Source of the DNA: UBA7805 sp036146215
GTDB taxonomy: Bacteria; Planctomycetota; Planctomycetia; Pirellulales; UBA7805
Length of the DNA: 8,283 nucleotides
Assembly (NCBI GenBank): GCA_036146215.1
Contig: JAYYJN010000168.1
Span: 1 to 8,283 of the forward strand
Direction: 5' to 3'
Below are positions 5,853-8,283 of this stretch, in pieces. Position 1 is the stretch's first letter. The number at the start of each line of letters is the position of its first letter. Position numbers and translations under genes: made by a program. The notes beneath the pieces were generated by a model. The model had not been told where the DNA came from, did no database searches, and saw only the letters and a list, made by a program, of their open reading frames with translations.

Positions 5853-8283
5853 TGAATCCTCTGCCACCCTCCGATTCCATTGATGAGGAACTTCGGAAGG
5901 AATTCGAAAAGCGCTTGCTCAGCGGCAAACCGGGTAAGATCGAGGACTTCCTACCCGGTGAAGATGATCCTCATTATCTCGGCACGCTTGAGGAATTAGT
6001 ACACATTGAGATTGAGTTGGCATGGAAGGGGCGCATTAATCAACCGAAGGACGCCAACGGCCAAAACGATCAGACGATCGACCAACCATATTCGGTTGAA
6101 TCTTATTTGAATTTGTTCCCCTGTTTGAATAGACCGGAAATACTTGCGCGAATCTTAAAGCAAGAATGCTTAGTCCGCATGCAACAAGGAGTGCCGCTCA
6201 ATAAAGAAGCATGCCAAGCGAGGTTTCCTAACGTTGATCTCCAACAAGCAGAAATTCTTCCATATCTGGACAGTCATTCTGCAGATAACTCTGATACCCC
6301 CGGGGCGACGCTTTCTCCAGAAGATCCGAGTGAGGAAGGCATCATCTTACCGTTACATTTTGCTGATTTTGAGTTGCTCGAAGAAATCGGTAGGGGGAGT
6401 ATGGGCATCGTCTATCGGGCGAAACAAATCAGCAACCCACGAATCGTCGCGGTTAAGATCTTACAAAACAGAATTCTCGACGCTTCTTCCGCCGGTACGG
6501 TAAACCGTTTTCAGCAAGAAATTCGCGCTGCTGCTAAATTACGCCACGAAAATATCGTTCGAGTTTTTGACGTGAGTGAGAATAAGGGGCGGCATTTCTT
6601 CTCCATGCAATATGTTCGTGGAAAAAGTCTTGCGCGACTGACTTTACGCCGACCACTCGAAAATCAACTCGCCGCAAAATACATCGAACAAGTCACGAGA
6701 GCGATAAGCTACTCGCATAAAAGCGGCATCCTCCACCGCGATCTAAAACCGGCCAATATTCTTATCGACGACGATACAGATCGCGCTCTGGTTGCCGATT
6801 TCGGGCTTGCCAAAATTTCGGAAAAGGGCAAAAGCATCACAGCAATCGGCGAAACTCTTGGAACTCCATCTTTTATGGCTCCCGAGCAAGCAAGGGATGC
6901 AATGGCGGCCACTGAACAAAGCGATATTTACAGCCTTGGGGCCACCCTCTACGCCATTTTGTGTGGGAAGCCGCCATTCTTTGCTGCGCGATCCTCAGAA
7001 ACACTTCGACAATTAATTGAAGAATATCCTGCCCCTCTTCGACAATTAAATACGAATGTAGACCGAGAGCTTGAGATCATTTGCATGAAGTGCATGGAAA
7101 AAAAACCTGCATGCCGATATCAAACCGCCGATGACCTGGCGGATGACCTAGAGCGTTATCAGAGAGGGAAGAAAATACATGCACGCCCACGCATTGGATT
7201 TAAGAGATACTTCCGATCGATGCAACTAAATCAACGCAGATTAGTTGCATTTGCTTTGACGGCGCTTTTTATCCTGGGCGGGTCCGTTGCTCTATCCTAT
7301 CAATATTTTCTCGCTGCCAATTCAAAATCACAATCTTTTCAGCGCATGGAGCAAGCTGAGTCACTTGTTGGTAATGCAGTCGAGGACCTCGTTGACGAGC
7401 ATGCACCATATGCAATACCGAAAACCACCACTGAAAAAAAGTTATTGGAGGAATTCCTTCGATATTATTCTGGTCTGGTGGAATCAAGCCAGAAACCGGA
7501 CGCGGATTCATTCTTTATTGCAGCTGCACGCTTGCAGATGAGTCGGATTGAGACCGCGTTGGGAAATTTGGAAATTGCCAATAAATTATTGCGAACTCTC
7601 ATTGAGGATTTGACGAAAAACGATACGTTCGTCAATCAGCATGCCGGTTCAAGGCTCACAGGCATACACCCCAGCTCTGAACTTATTTTAGCCCGCGCGT
7701 GGTTTTCGCTTGGTATTGTGAACCAGAGGCTTGATCATTTCGATCGCGCAACAAAAGATTTCCAGAAGGCAGCCGGAATCTTCGAGAACCTATTGGAGGT
7801 TGTGCCAACGAAGACGGATGTCCAACTTCTAGCAGCTGATAATTTTGTAAAAATGGGATCGATCGCACTTCAACAACAAAGATGGGCGCCCTCACAAAAA
7901 TATCTGGATGCGGCGATCCGCTCTTACCAAAAGTTAATTGAAACGCCGCAACCGCTTGACCAGGCTTTTTTCGGCTTGTCCCGTTGCTATAAATTTCGAG
8001 GTGACTGGGAAAGGCTACAAGGTAATTCGCGAGGCTACCGACAATATCTAGAGGCCTCTTATCGAGAATTAGAGCAGATTGTAGAAACCCCGCAGCACAC
8101 CGCGACCTTAAAAACTATCAGACCACTCGTGGCAACCTGCCGCGATCTGGGAAATTCGTACGTAGAGTCGAAAGATCTAAAAACTGCTGTTCTTTGGTAT
8201 GAGAAAGCATTTCACTCAAGCGCGCGGATCACATCGATGAGTGATCCAACCGGGGCTTATGATGCTTTAAAAGCCGATGTCCT
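5852..8283 (+). CDS. Membrane-anchored Ser/Thr protein kinase with TPR-like C-terminal region (3' end outside window)
   Basis: I translated the frame from ATG 5852; it remains open for 810 codons to the window edge, so the protein is incomplete. Residues 1-165 form the cytoplasmic N-terminal module common in planctomycetal kinases, with two short '(Y)-x-x-x-FP' elements at 85-90 and 121-126. A Hanks-type kinase domain follows (about 172-436): Gly loop IGRGSMGIVY (179-188), VAVK Lys202, helix-C Glu223, HRDLKPAN (295-302), DFG (316-318), GTPSFMAPEQA (337-347), SDIYSLG (357-363) and Arg422. All catalytic residues are present and it is an RD kinase. The Ser/Thr-rich activation loop (323-338) is a likely autophosphorylation site. 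RGKKIHARP (438-446) leads to one membrane segment at about 464-486 (bases 7241-7309). Beyond it, residues 554-790 give repeated amphipathic helix pairs resembling degenerate TPRs, probably outside the inner membrane. Overlap with the sigma factor gene suggests a shared pathway. The kinase call is very sure; the TPR assignment and topology are inferred by eye. Confidence 0.94.
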   Translation, partial: MNPLPPSDSIDEELRKEFEKRLLSGKPGKIEDFLPGEDDPHYLGTLEELVHIEIELAWKGRINQPKDANGQNDQTIDQPYSVESYLNLFPCLNRPEILARILKQECLVRMQQGVPLNKEACQARFPNVDLQQAEILPYLDSHSADNSDTPGATLSPEDPSEEGIILPLHFADFELLEEIGRGSMGIVYRAKQISNPRIVAVKILQNRILDASSAGTVNRFQQEIRAAAKLRHENIVRVFDVSENKGRHFFSMQYVRGKSLARLTLRRPLENQLAAKYIEQVTRAISYSHKSGILHRDLKPANILIDDDTDRALVADFGLAKISEKGKSITAIGETLGTPSFMAPEQARDAMAATEQSDIYSLGATLYAILCGKPPFFAARSSETLRQLIEEYPAPLRQLNTNVDRELEIICMKCMEKKPACRYQTADDLADDLERYQRGKKIHARPRIGFKRYFRSMQLNQRRLVAFALTALFILGGSVALSYQYFLAANSKSQSFQRMEQAESLVGNAVEDLVDEHAPYAIPKTTTEKKLLEEFLRYYSGLVESSQKPDADSFFIAAARLQMSRIETALGNLEIANKLLRTLIEDLTKNDTFVNQHAGSRLTGIHPSSELILARAWFSLGIVNQRLDHFDRATKDFQKAAGIFENLLEVVPTKTDVQLLAADNFVKMGSIALQQQRWAPSQKYLDAAIRSYQKLIETPQPLDQAFFGLSRCYKFRGDWERLQGNSRGYRQYLEASYRELEQIVETPQHTATLKTIRPLVATCRDLGNSYVESKDLKTAVLWYEKAFHSSARITSMSDPTGAYDALKADV

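Noticed and set aside
6234..7016. Several short frames on both strands within 6234-7016
   Set aside because: The in-phase reading from ATG 5852 gives a complete kinase domain with every catalytic motif. The others are out of frame or antisense to it.
1..8283. CRISPR array, insertion sequence, tRNA or rRNA gene, or phage remnant
   Set aside because: No regular repeat-spacer structure, transposase-like frame, terminal repeats or RNA gene signatures were seen on either strand.

Overview
The window reads as chromosomal DNA from a member of the Planctomycetota. The strongest reason is the right end: an ECF-type sigma factor gene whose stop codon overlaps the start of a large membrane-anchored Ser/Thr protein kinase, an arrangement typical of that phylum. 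The kinase carries the usual planctomycetal N-terminal module and the 'G-x-x-I-x-A-R-P' segment after the kinase fold. A ThiD2-ThiE fusion and a UVR-containing ClpC fit the same assignment. Base composition looks moderate. I see no mobile elements, tRNA, rRNA or CRISPR, so this looks like core or regulatory chromosome rather than an island. The phylum call is inference from gene content.

Layout, left to right. (1) The C-terminal 226 residues of an alpha-glucan (glycogen) phosphorylase enter from the left edge on the + strand and end at 682. (2) A small + strand gene (785-1009) encodes a 74-residue MerR/excisionase-like helix-turn-helix protein of unknown role. (3) Convergent to it, on the - strand, is a thiamine biosynthesis gene whose product joins a ThiD2-type HMP-phosphate kinase domain to a complete thiamine-phosphate synthase (ThiE). 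I place its start at a GTG at 2121. (4) A divergent intergenic region of about 420 bp holds a good sigma-70-like promoter facing right and three spaced TCAACT motifs. (5) clpC (2543-5110) encodes a full-length 855-residue Hsp100 unfoldase with a paired N domain, two AAA+ modules and a UVR-bearing middle domain. (6) After 145 bp containing a candidate promoter comes the ECF sigma factor (5256-5852). (7) It overlaps by one base a Ser/Thr kinase gene (5852 to the right edge). That frame stays open for 810 codons and leaves the window without a stop.

The genes fall into independent units: carbon-store breakdown, thiamine synthesis, protein quality control, and a two-gene signalling operon. The last is the part most worth attention. 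No anti-sigma gene accompanies the sigma factor. The kinase, with a cytoplasmic catalytic domain, one membrane segment and a predicted TPR-like sensor or scaffold region on the far side, is the natural candidate to control it. I found no evidence of a wholly undescribed system.
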